A stretch of 64,000 nucleotides of DNA from Pseudomonadota bacterium (GTDB lineage: Bacteria > Pseudomonadota > Gammaproteobacteria > Burkholderiales > Burkholderiaceae_C), in the NCBI GenBank assembly GCA_018241265.1, contig JAFEEF010000068.1, positions 100,441 through 164,440 on the forward strand, read 5' to 3'. The first letter of the stretch is position 1; every line of letters starts with the position of its first letter. Shown piece after piece: positions 43,934 through 51,754 of this stretch. The notes beneath the pieces were generated by a model. It saw only the letters and a program-made list of their open reading frames with translations, did no database searches and was not told the origin of the DNA. The position numbers were made by a program, and so were the translations under genes.

Positions 43934-45103
43934 TCAGGCCGCGCGCATGCAGTCGACGATCTGGAGCGACGCGGCGCGCCAGGCCGGAATGAAGCCGCCC
44001 AGCAGTCCCATGACGAGCGCGAAGGCGATCGTCTGCAGCGCGATCAGCGGGGTGAGCGTGAACCGGAACGCCAGCTCGGCGAAGGTCTGGAAGTTGGTCG
44101 TCGACAGGTTCACCGCCTGCATGAACGACGACGCGGCGAGTCCGATCGCACCGGCCGCCAGCGACAGCAGCAGCGACTCGAGCAGGAAGGCCATCAGCAC
44201 GGCGCGGCGGCGGAATCCGAGCGCGCGCAGCGTGCCGATCTCCCCGGTGCGCGCGGCGACGGCCGCGAACATCGTGATCATCGCGCCGACGATCGCGCCG
44301 ATCGAGAAGATCGCGGACAGCGCCATGCCGAGCAGGCTGATGAAGTTGGCCAGCACCTCGCTCTGTTCCGCATAGAAGCGCGACTCGCGCTTGGCCTGCA
44401 CCGTGAGGCGCGGATCGCTCTCGAGACGCTCCCGTGCGGCCTCGAAGCGGTCGGCATCGGCGAGCCGGAACACGATGGTCGAGAACGCGGTGCGCCGGAA
44501 CGCCTGCATCATCTGCTCGGCATCGCCCCAGATCTCGGAATCGAAGCCGCTGCCGCCGCTGTCGAACACGCCGACCACGGTCCAGTCGCGCCCGGCCAGG
44601 CGCATGCGGTCGCCCAGCGAGGCGCCGCGGAATCCGGCAGCGACCGCGCGCCCCGCGATGATCTCCGAGGTGCCCGGCCGGAACATGCGCCCCTCGACGA
44701 TGCGCACCGCCGGCCGCAGCTCGAGGCCGATGTCGGAGGTGCCGCGCACCGTCACGTTGCTGGCGACGCCGCTGCTGCGCTTGGGCAGCGTGTTCAGCAC
44801 GACGGGCTCGCGGCTCAGCAGCGGGCGCGCCTCGCGATCCGTCGCGATGCCCGGCAGCTCGGCGATGGCGGCGGCCTGCGCGCGGTCCACGGCACTGTTG
44901 ATCTCGGCGACCGAGCCGCGGCGCAGCACGACGACGTTGTCCGGCTGGCCGGTCACGACCAGCGTCGCGCGGATGCCGGCGCTCATCATCAGCACGGTCG
45001 CGAACACATACACCACGAGCGCCATGCCGCCGACCGTGAGCAGCGCGGTGGCGCGCCGCACCCAGAGGTTGCGCACCACATAAGACAGCGGGACGCCCTT
45101 CAT
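43934..45103 (-). CDS. ABC transporter permease, FtsX/MacB type (distal copy)
   Basis: 389 aa. One N-terminal helix (residues 15-42), a large periplasmic domain with VVVLRRGSVAEINS, and three C-terminal helices (FtsX domain) ending GGFIPAWRAASLQIVDCMRAA. Pairs with the other permease and the ATPase to form an exporter. It is the last gene of the exporter set and is separated from the upstream permease by 533 bases containing a repeat element, so its expression may depend on read-through or a separate promoter. Confidence 0.9.
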   Translation of the reverse strand: MKGVPLSYVVRNLWVRRATALLTVGGMALVVYVFATVLMMSAGIRATLVVTGQPDNVVVLRRGSVAEINSAVDRAQAAAIAELPGIATDREARPLLSREPVVLNTLPKRSSGVASNVTVRGTSDIGLELRPAVRIVEGRMFRPGTSEIIAGRAVAAGFRGASLGDRMRLAGRDWTVVGVFDSGGSGFDSEIWGDAEQMMQAFRRTAFSTIVFRLADADRFEAARERLESDPRLTVQAKRESRFYAEQSEVLANFISLLGMALSAIFSIGAIVGAMITMFAAVAARTGEIGTLRALGFRRRAVLMAFLLESLLLSLAAGAIGLAASSFMQAVNLSTTNFQTFAELAFRFTLTPLIALQTIAFALVMGLLGGFIPAWRAASLQIVDCMRAA

Positions 45104-45636
45104 GCGCTTGCCGTTGCTCGGCCTCTCATGCTCATGAGACCGAACGGGTCGAGCTGGGATGCTCTTGGCTCGGTCTGAGCGTGGCGCAGCAGCCCGCCGG
45201 TTTCGGCCGGCAGCCGACCTACTTTCATTTGCTGGCCCAAATGAAAGTAGGCAAAGCAAAGGGCCTGAACGCCAGCCCATCTGGCTGCTGCCCGTGGCAA
45301 GAGACCAGAGGCGGCTGTTGGCGGACGGGCACGGATCGAACCCGCGCAGCGCTCTCGAACTCCCGCGGGATGAGCAGCGAGGCCCTGCATCGCGCAGCAC
45401 TGATTTGTCAGCAGCCGCCTCTGGTCTCTAGCCACCCCCACCCCTCTGATGGCTGGTGTTGGGCCCTCTTCTTTGGTTCCTTTCTTCTGGGCCAGCAGAA
45501 GAAAGGGACTCGGCTGCCGGCCGAGACCGGCGGGCTGCTGCAAACAGCGACAACCTAGCAACAAGCGCGAAAGCGCCACGCCCACACCCCACGTTTCTCC
45601 GCAATCGCCGCGCACCGACCGTGGCATGGGATGCTC
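45104..45636. other. 533-base intergenic gap between two exporter permease genes
   Basis: No gene is supported in this gap. Most of it is the inverted-repeat element at 45186-45541. Short open frames are present on both strands but are products of the repeat. The flanking 80-95 bases are ordinary GC-rich spacer. Confidence 0.7.
45186..45541. repeat. 356-bp nested inverted-repeat element
   Basis: Outer arms 45186-45216 and 45511-45541 are inverted copies, 30 of 31 bases identical. Inner arms 45300-45317 and 45412-45429 are a perfect 18-bp inverted repeat. Each side also has its own hairpin: a 14-bp stem at 45218-45251 with loop CTGGCC and an 11-bp stem at 45479-45506 with loop GGCCAG, loops that are reverse complements of each other. 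No transposase is encoded. This looks like a REP/MITE-type element of the sort scattered in betaproteobacterial and Xanthomonas genomes. Confidence 0.82.
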
Positions 45637-46794
45637 TCAGGCCACCTGCCTGAGGCCCTGGACGACGTCGATGCGTCCCATGCGCCAGGCCGGCCACAAG
45701 GCCGCGACGATGCCGACGCCGAACGACGCCGCGACCTGCAGCAGCATCGTCTGCCCGGACACCTGGAAGTTGGCGAACAGCGGCCCGACCGCGCGCCGGA
45801 ACATCTCGGCCCAGACCGGCGTGAGCAACAGCGCCACGCCGCCGCCGGCGAGCGCGATCAGCAGGCTCTCGCCGAGCATCAGCCGCGCGACGAAGGCGGG
45901 CGGAAAGCCGAGCGCCTTCAAGGTCGCGTATTCGCTCAGCCGTTCGCGCGCCGACATCGTCATCGTGTTCGCCATCACCGCCATGATGATCGTGATGACG
46001 ATGAGGCTGACGGCCTGCACCGCGGTGATGAGGGTGTCGCTCATCGCGACGAAGCCGAGCTGGAACGCCTTCTCGGTTTCGGTCAGCGTTTCGGCCAGCG
46101 AGTTGCGAAACTGCCTGTCCACCCGCTGGGCGACGAGCGCCGCATCGGCCGGATCGTCGATGCCCAGCAGGAAGAGGCCGACATAGTCCGGCCGTGTTCC
46201 CGGGCGCTGGTGCTGCACCTCGTTCAGGTAGTCCCAGTGGATCAGCATCTGCGACTGATCGGTCTTCGAGTCCGCGCCGTCCCAGATGCCGCGCAGCGTG
46301 AAGGTCCACGTGCCGGGGTAGATCGTGCCGCGCAGCGGGATCTGGTCGCCCACCTTCCAGCCGTACCGCTCGGCGAGCGAGCGCCCGACGACCGCACCCT
46401 GCCGGTCGCGCAGGAAGGCGCGCTTCTCGTCGTCGGGCAGCAGGTATTCGGGATAGAGCGCCAGGTAGGTCGGCGCATCGACCGCGAACTGCGGAAAGAA
46501 GTTGCTCTCCTTGATGTAGACGCCGCCGAACCAGTTCGCCCACGAGACCGTGCGCACGCCGTCCACGCCCTTCAGCCGCGCCGCATAGCTGAGCGGCAGC
46601 GGGAAGTTCAGCGAGATGGCGTTGCGAGTCACGAGCCGCGTGCCGGAGCTGGCCTGCGCCCCCGAGTACCAGGCGTCGACCAGGGTGCGCAGCAGCCCGA
46701 ACGCGCTGATCGCGGCGACCAGTCCGACCATCGTCAGCGCGGTGCGCAGCTTGTGGCGCAACGCGTTGCGCAGCAGCAGCTTCAGGAAGAACAT
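45637..46794 (-). CDS. ABC transporter permease, FtsX/MacB type (proximal copy)
   Basis: 385 aa. N-terminal helix, periplasmic domain (residues 50-245) and three C-terminal helices of the FtsX fold: [20 protein letters not shown], the coupling segment [16 protein letters not shown] and [20 protein letters not shown] at the end. Lies 25 bases downstream of the ATPase gene. Paralogous in architecture, not closely in sequence, to the second permease, so the exporter probably works as a heterodimer of permeases. Confidence 0.92.
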   Translation of the reverse strand: MFFLKLLLRNALRHKLRTALTMVGLVAAISAFGLLRTLVDAWYSGAQASSGTRLVTRNAISLNFPLPLSYAARLKGVDGVRTVSWANWFGGVYIKESNFFPQFAVDAPTYLALYPEYLLPDDEKRAFLRDRQGAVVGRSLAERYGWKVGDQIPLRGTIYPGTWTFTLRGIWDGADSKTDQSQMLIHWDYLNEVQHQRPGTRPDYVGLFLLGIDDPADAALVAQRVDRQFRNSLAETLTETEKAFQLGFVAMSDTLITAVQAVSLIVITIIMAVMANTMTMSARERLSEYATLKALGFPPAFVARLMLGESLLIALAGGGVALLLTPVWAEMFRRAVGPLFANFQVSGQTMLLQVAASFGVGIVAALWPAWRMGRIDVVQGLRQVA

Positions 46795-46819
46795 GGGACT
46801 GCCCCGGCACGGCGGCCTG

Positions 46820-47521
46820 TCATGGCGGCGCCTCCGCGACCAGCACGCCTTTTTCGAGATGGACGATCCGCTGCGCGCGCGCGGCCGCCTTCGGATCGTG
46901 CGTGACCATCACGATGGTCTTGCCCATGTCGCGCGTGAGCTGCTCGAGCAGCGCGAGCACCTCTTCGCCGGTCGCGCGATCGAGGTCTCCGGTGGGTTCG
47001 TCGGCGACGATCAGGCGCGGGTCGGTCACGAGCGCCCGGGCGATCGCCACGCGCTGCTGCTGGCCGCCGGACAGCTCGTTCGGAAAGTGGTCGGCGCGAT
47101 CGCCCAGCCCGACCAGATCGAGCAGGGCGCCGGCGCGCTGCATGCGTTCGCGCGCCGGCAGGCCGGTGAGCAGCAGCGGCAGCTCGACGTTCTCGACCGC
47201 GTTCAGCACCGGTATCAGGTTGTAGAACTGGAAGATGAAGCCGATGTTCGCGGCCCGCCAGTCGGCGAGCTCGGTTTCCGTCAAGGTCGAGACGACGATG
47301 CCGTCGATCGCGATCGTGCCGTCTCCCGACGTGTCGATGCCGGCGATCAGGTTCAGCAACGTGCTCTTGCCGGATCCGCTCGGCCCCATCAGCGCGACGA
47401 ACTCGCCGGCCATCACGTCCAGCTCGATGCCGCGCAGCACCGGGATGATCTGCTCGCCGCGTCGATAGGCCTTCGACAACCCGCGGATGCGGATCAGGGG
47501 CTCGCGCCCGAGGCGATGCAT
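46820..47521 (-). CDS. ABC transporter ATP-binding protein, LolD/MacB-type
   Basis: 233 aa. Walker [13 protein letters not shown]-loop [17 protein letters not shown], signature [13 protein letters not shown], Walker [13 protein letters not shown] and the H-loop VTHDPKAA are all intact. This group energises export with FtsX-type permeases (LolCDE, MacB, DevA). Sits between the membrane-fusion gene (14 bases apart) and the first permease (25 bases apart), forming one minus-strand operon. Confidence 0.95.
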   Translation of the reverse strand: MHRLGREPLIRIRGLSKAYRRGEQIIPVLRGIELDVMAGEFVALMGPSGSGKSTLLNLIAGIDTSGDGTIAIDGIVVSTLTETELADWRAANIGFIFQFYNLIPVLNAVENVELPLLLTGLPARERMQRAGALLDLVGLGDRADHFPNELSGGQQQRVAIARALVTDPRLIVADEPTGDLDRATGEEVLALLEQLTRDMGKTIVMVTHDPKAAARAQRIVHLEKGVLVAEAPP

Positions 47522-47535
47522 CGGCGTCAGCCTCT

Positions 47536-48840
47536 TCAGGGCCCGGACGCGACGGCGACGCTGGCGCCATTGCTCAAATGCTCGTCGGCGGAAAGGACGA
47601 GCCTGTCGCCGCCTTGCAGGCCCGTGCCGTGAATCTCCAGCACGTCGCCCAGCATGCGACCCTTGGTGACCGCCACCTCGGCGACGACGCTGCCCTTGTC
47701 CTCACCCTTCGAATGTTCGACCCGGAAGACAACCTCGCGGCCGTTGCGCTCGACGACCGCCTTCGGGTTCACGGCGAGCGTCGGCTTCTGATCGGCGTCG
47801 GTCGGAACCTGCGACAGAAAGCTGACCCTGGCGCTCATCTCCGGCAGGATGCGCGGGTCGAGCCGATCGAAGCGGATCTTCGTCACGACCGTGGCCTTCG
47901 CCCGGTCCACCGTCGGCACGATGCTCGAGACGCTGCCGCGGAACCGCATGTCGGGGATCGCATCGAGGCTGATCTCGACCGGCTGGCCGCTCTTGACCTT
48001 CGCGACATTGCTCTCGGACACGTCTGTCTCGACCTCGAGCGTGCTCATGTCGGCCATCGTCAGCACCGCGCCCTGCGTGCCGGCGGCGTTCGAGAACGGC
48101 GTGATGATGTCGCCGACATTCGCGTTCTTCTGCAGCACGACGCCGTCGAAGGGCGCGCGTATCACGGTGTAGTCCTCGTTGACCTTCTGTATCGTCACTT
48201 GCGCCCGCGCCTGCGCCACCGCGGCACGCGACTGGACCAGCGCCTCGCGGGCGGCATCGGTGGCGGCACGCGCTTCGTCGGCGCGCGCCCGCGACGAGTC
48301 GAGCGCCTGCGGCGACAGGAACCCCTGCGCGCTCAGGTCCCGGGTGCGCTGCAAGTCGCGGCCGGCGTCGGCCTGCGTCAGCTCGGCGCGGCGCAGCTCG
48401 GCGGCGGCGCGCCGCATGTCCGCTTCGGACTGCCGCACGCCGATCTCCGCGGCGGCAATGCTGGCCTGCACATCGCGGGCATCGAGGCGCGCCACGATGT
48501 CGCCCTTGCGGACGGCCGAACCCTCGCGCACCAGCAGATCCGTCAATCGCCCGGTCGCCTTGGACGACACCGCCGCCCGGCGTTGCGCGACCACGTAGCC
48601 CGACGCGGTGAGTTGGGCGTACTGCGCGGTGGGATAGGCCACGACCACCGAAGCGACCTGCACGCTGCGGGTGCGCGGGTACATCGCCCAGGCTGCCGCG
48701 GCGACGATCAGCACCAGGGCCAGCAGCCCCCAGCGACGGGCATTCCTGCGCCGGTGCAGGGCCGCCGATGCAGCCGCGGTGCGGTCGATCTTGAGCGGCG
48801 CGATGGACGGCGCGGGCGCGCCTGCGGGCAAGGCGGACAT
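47536..48840 (-). CDS. Periplasmic adaptor (HlyD/MacA-type) of the ABC exporter
   Basis: 434 aa. Single transmembrane helix at about 38-54 after a cytosolic tail. Lipoyl-like segment (SGYVVAQRRAAVSSKATGRL), an alpha-helical hairpin about 115-205 rich in Ala/Arg/Glu, second lipoyl half YTVIRAPFDGVVLQKNANVG, then beta-barrel domains. Connects the inner-membrane pump to an outer-membrane channel. First gene of the exporter operon. Similar MFP-ATPase-permease sets include MacAB and DevBCA; no TolC gene is in the window. Confidence 0.92.
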   Translation of the reverse strand: MSALPAGAPAPSIAPLKIDRTAAASAALHRRRNARRWGLLALVLIVAAAAWAMYPRTRSVQVASVVVAYPTAQYAQLTASGYVVAQRRAAVSSKATGRLTDLLVREGSAVRKGDIVARLDARDVQASIAAAEIGVRQSEADMRRAAAELRRAELTQADAGRDLQRTRDLSAQGFLSPQALDSSRARADEARAATDAAREALVQSRAAVAQARAQVTIQKVNEDYTVIRAPFDGVVLQKNANVGDIITPFSNAAGTQGAVLTMADMSTLEVETDVSESNVAKVKSGQPVEISLDAIPDMRFRGSVSSIVPTVDRAKATVVTKIRFDRLDPRILPEMSARVSFLSQVPTDADQKPTLAVNPKAVVERNGREVVFRVEHSKGEDKGSVVAEVAVTKGRMLGDVLEIHGTGLQGGDRLVLSADEHLSNGASVAVASGP

Positions 48841-48961
48841 CTAAAGGGGGGGCTCGCGGATCAGGCCGCATCGTACAGGCGGCGATCCGGATTTCTGGTG
48901 TTCGGCGCGATGGCTTGAATGGGATGTCGGCTGATTCCAACCGTGGTCCTGGATCGATATG

Positions 48962-48988
48962 AAAAAAAGCGCCCCGCAGGGCGCTTTT
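48962..48988 (-). terminator. Rho-independent terminator of the PEP-CTERM protease gene
   Basis: Read on the minus strand, a perfect 10-bp stem AAAAGCGCCC / GGGCGCTTTT with a four-base loop runs into a stretch of seven T residues. It lies 18 bases past the stop of the protease gene at 49006. The stem is also flanked by T residues on the other strand, so it may work in both directions. Confidence 0.92.
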
Positions 48989-49005
48989 GCTCGAGCAGGC
49001 GACGC

Positions 49006-50166
49006 TCAGGCGCGACGACGGCGCGCGAGGCCGCCGACGACGGCGAGGCCGCCGAGCATCAGACCGTAGGTGCCGGGCTCCGGAACGGCGATGACGGAGT
49101 TGATCCAGTCGATGTGGTCATAGACCGCGGTCGAGCCGGACAGGTCGCCATAGCTCGACGAATTGCCGGTCTTGTAGTCGCAGCTCGGGGCATTCACGAG
49201 TCCCCCGGGGGAGATGCGGCCGGAGCAGAACTGCCAGCCCCACGAATGCACGGCCGACAGCACCCATTGCGAGCCGTCCCAGACGAAGTCGCCGCCGCCC
49301 GAATCGCCGCCGGCGATCAGCGCTTCGGTGACGCCCAGACCCTGATCGCTGGACCACGAGCCGGCGCTCGCGTCGGCGATCCGCTGCAGCGTGTTGTACT
49401 GCGATTGCTGCGTCGGCGTGCCGTTGTAGAAGTCGAAGTCGGTCACGTAGGTGTGGCCGTAGGTCGGTGCGGTGTAGACGTTGTCGCCGGTGGCGGCGTC
49501 CCAGGCCGATTCGAACACGTCGCTGGTCGTGTCGAAGACGTTGTAGCCGTAGTGGCCGTAGTTGCCGTCGTTCCAGTTCGGATTGCCGTTCTGGAAGCCG
49601 GTGCCCGACGTGCCGTAGCCGGTCATGATGTACTGCTTGCCGAGGTCGCTGGTCTTGCTCAGCTTGTAGATCGGCAGGTTGGTGACGGGTGCGTCGAGCT
49701 TGATGAGCGCGAGGTCGGCACCGGTGTCCAGCGTGCCGTTCCAGCCCGGTGCCTGCACGTACGACACGACATTGCGGGTCTGCAGCGCGGTGTTGTTGGT
49801 GTAGCCGAACTGGACCGACATGTTCAACAGCCCGTCCGTGCAGTGACCGGCGGTCAGCACGTATTGCGAGCTCACCAGCGAGCCCGAGCAGGCGTAGGTG
49901 CCGCTCAGGCCGCTGGCCGTGAAGAGCAGCAGCGCGGTGCCGTCGAAGGCGCCCTGCACGCCATTGAAGGTCGAACCGGCCGTCAGCCGCCAGTTGGACG
50001 GCGCAGACGTGTTGGAGGAGTTCGGGGTGATGCCGGACAGGCCGGCGCCGCCCGTCCACAGGTTGGGCGTCGATACGCGGCCCGATTGGGCCATGGCGGG
50101 ACTGGCAGCGACCACCGCGGCGAGCGCCACAGGAGCCACCAACCATGCCCTCGAAGTTCGTTTCAT
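49006..50166 (-). CDS. Trypsin-like exoprotease with PEP-CTERM anchor
   Basis: 386 aa. Signal peptide 1-26 (cleavage after PAMA). Chymotrypsin-fold catalytic triad: His108 in LTAGHCTDG, Asp151 in GADLALIKL, Ser289 in GGDSGGGDF. Long insert around 195-250 rich in Gly/Tyr/Asn. The C-terminus is a full PEP-CTERM signal, VPEPGTYGLMLGG plus hydrophobic helix and ARRRRA, so it is anchored or sorted by an exosortase. A GGAG site precedes the ATG at 50166 by six bases. The neighbouring paralogue is colinear through the catalytic residues. Confidence 0.94.
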   Translation of the reverse strand: MKRTSRAWLVAPVALAAVVAASPAMAQSGRVSTPNLWTGGAGLSGITPNSSNTSAPSNWRLTAGSTFNGVQGAFDGTALLLFTASGLSGTYACSGSLVSSQYVLTAGHCTDGLLNMSVQFGYTNNTALQTRNVVSYVQAPGWNGTLDTGADLALIKLDAPVTNLPIYKLSKTSDLGKQYIMTGYGTSGTGFQNGNPNWNDGNYGHYGYNVFDTTSDVFESAWDAATGDNVYTAPTYGHTYVTDFDFYNGTPTQQSQYNTLQRIADASAGSWSSDQGLGVTEALIAGGDSGGGDFVWDGSQWVLSAVHSWGWQFCSGRISPGGLVNAPSCDYKTGNSSSYGDLSGSTAVYDHIDWINSVIAVPEPGTYGLMLGGLAVVGGLARRRRA

Positions 50167-50255
50167 GCCGTACTCCAGGAAGGTTGAGATTCGAGATGTG
50201 GATGCACCGAGGTCATACGTCAGCCGACCGGATGGAGATCGCCATCCCTGCGCCA

Positions 50256-50279
50256 TGAACTCGTGTTAAGCAGTGTAAA
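50256..50279 (-). promoter_or_regulatory. Conserved upstream element of the anchored protease gene
   Basis: 24 bases matching 20 of 24 positions to a second copy at 51633-51656 upstream of the paralogue. Read in the direction of the gene it starts TTTACACT and ends AGTTCA. It lies about 90 bases before the ATG at 50166. Probably a promoter or regulator site inherited in the tandem duplication. Confidence 0.5.
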
Positions 50280-50378
50280 TGCAACTTCACAGTCAGTTAC
50301 CTGACCGAGTCCCCCTTGACCGCGGGGTCACACGAGATGTCTGCTTCGGGGCCGCATTCCTTCATGCGCAGGCCAAAT

Positions 50379-50406
50379 GACGAGGCGCCCCGAAGGGCGC
50401 CCCGTC
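50379..50406 (-). terminator. Hairpin after the second protease gene, weak terminator
   Basis: 12-bp stem with one mismatch and a tetraloop, 58 bases past the stop at 50465. On the minus strand it is followed by a mixed sequence (ATTTGG), not a T-run, so it may be a weak or Rho-assisted terminator or an mRNA-stability hairpin. Confidence 0.45.
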
Positions 50407-50464
50407 GAGGTTCACGTCGACAGCTACCGGCGCTGGTCCGGCCCTGCCTCGCGGTCCTCGTGCA

Positions 50465-51553
50465 TCACGGTGCCGAGATGACCGATTTGATCCAGCCCAC
50501 GTGCTCGTACACCGCGGTCGAGCCCGACAGGTCGCCATAGCTCGAGCTGTTGCCGGACTTGTAGTCGCAGGTCTGGCCGCCGCCCGGCGTGCCGGGGCCG
50601 AAGCGGCCCGGGCAGAAGTTCCAGCCCCACGAATGCACGCCGGACAGCAGGAACTCGCTGCCGTTCCAGATGAAGTCGCCGCCGCCCGAGTCGCCGCCGG
50701 CGATCAGCGCTTCGAACTTGCCGAGTGCGCGGCTGTTGTTCCACGTGCCGCCCGTCAGCGTCGCGATGCGTTGCAGCGTGTTGTACTGCGCGGTCTGCGC
50801 CGGCGTGCCGTTGTAGAAGTCGAAGTCGGTCACGTAGGTGTGGCCGTAGGTCGGCGGCGTGTAGACGCCTTCGCCGGTCGTCGCGTCCCAGGCGGCTTCG
50901 AACACGTCGCTCGTGACGTCGAAGATGTTGTAGCCGTAGTGGCCGTAGGCGCTGTCGTTCCAGTTCGGCGAGCCCGCCGAGCTGCCGGTGCCGGTCGTGC
51001 CGTAGCCGGTCATGATGTAGCGCTTGCCGATGTCGTTCGTCGTGCTGAGCTTGTAGATCGGCAAGGTCGTCACCGGCGAATCGAGCTTGACGAGCGCCAT
51101 GTCGGCACCGGTGTCGAGCGTGCCGTCCCAGCCCGGGGCCTGCACGTACGAAACGACCGTGCGGGTCTGCAGCGCGACGTTGTTCGTGTAGCCGAACTGC
51201 ACCGTCATCTGGATCAGGCCGTCGGTGCAGTGACCGGCGGTCAGCACCCATTGCGGCGCCACCAGCGAGCCGCTGCAGGCGTAGGTGCCGCTCAGGCCGC
51301 TGGCCGTGAAGAGCAGCAGTGCGGTGCCGTCGAACGCGCCCGGAACGCCGTGGAAGGTCGATCCGGCGAGCAGGCGCCAGTTCGTCGGCGACGAGGTGTT
51401 CGACGTCTGCGGCGTGATGTCCGACATGGCGACGCCGCCGTCCCACTTGGACGGGGCTGCCCGGCGGCCGGACTGCGCCTGGGCCGAGGTCACCGCCATC
51501 ACTGCCGCCAGTGCGACCGGCGCCAGCACCCACACTTTCGAAGCAACTTTCAT
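50465..51553 (-). CDS. Trypsin-like exoprotease without PEP-CTERM anchor
   Basis: 362 aa paralogue of the neighbouring PEP-CTERM protease, colinear with it from residue 1: signal peptide 1-26, His108 (LTAGHCTDG), Asp151 (GADMALVKL), Ser289 (GGDSGGGDF). The shared sequence continues to WIKSVISAP and then stops, where the paralogue has VPEPGTYG. The anchor is therefore missing and the enzyme should be secreted freely. No PEP motif is found in any frame after the stop. AGAGGGA precedes the ATG at 51553. Confidence 0.93.
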   Translation of the reverse strand: MKVASKVWVLAPVALAAVMAVTSAQAQSGRRAAPSKWDGGVAMSDITPQTSNTSSPTNWRLLAGSTFHGVPGAFDGTALLLFTASGLSGTYACSGSLVAPQWVLTAGHCTDGLIQMTVQFGYTNNVALQTRTVVSYVQAPGWDGTLDTGADMALVKLDSPVTTLPIYKLSTTNDIGKRYIMTGYGTTGTGSSAGSPNWNDSAYGHYGYNIFDVTSDVFEAAWDATTGEGVYTPPTYGHTYVTDFDFYNGTPAQTAQYNTLQRIATLTGGTWNNSRALGKFEALIAGGDSGGGDFIWNGSEFLLSGVHSWGWNFCPGRFGPGTPGGGQTCDYKSGNSSSYGDLSGSTAVYEHVGWIKSVISAP

Positions 51554-51589
51554 CAATCGTCCCTCTCGTGGTGTTGATAGGTACAAGTC

Positions 51590-51622
51590 AAAAAATCGTC
51601 GGCGCCCGGATCGGGCGCCGAC
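51590..51622 (-). terminator. Rho-independent terminator downstream of the lytic transglycosylase gene
   Basis: On the minus strand a perfect 11-bp stem GTCGGCGCCCG / CGGGCGCCGAC with a three-base loop is followed by GATTTTTT. It lies between the transglycosylase stop (51755) and the protease start (51553). Because it also lies downstream of the conserved upstream element, it could attenuate protease transcription. Confidence 0.9.
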
Positions 51623-51632
51623 AGTGACAAGT

Positions 51633-51656
51633 TGAACTTGTGCGAAGGAGTGTAAA
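51633..51656 (-). promoter_or_regulatory. Conserved upstream element of the unanchored protease gene
   Basis: Second copy of the 24-base element at 50256-50279 (20 of 24 identical), about 80 bases before the ATG at 51553. It is part of a near-palindrome ACAAGTTGAACTTGT at its 3' flank on the plus strand. The terminator hairpin lies between it and the gene. Confidence 0.5.
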
Positions 51657-51754
51657 GTTGTCTTTCTGCCTGCTTATCGGGGACAGCCCTAAGCTGCCCG
51701 TCACGAGGTTGCAACAAGCCGCGTCCGCTCCCGCGGAAAGCGGTCGGCCTGCCG

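Noticed and set aside
45325..45370. Possible tRNA-like arm (ggatcgaacccg) within the repeat
   Set aside because: The T-loop consensus is one base short, no acceptor or anticodon stem can be drawn, and it lies in the centre of the inverted-repeat element.
50400..50470. Frameshifted PEP-CTERM tail after the second protease
   Set aside because: All three frames after the stop were read; none encodes a PEP motif, hydrophobic helix or basic tail.
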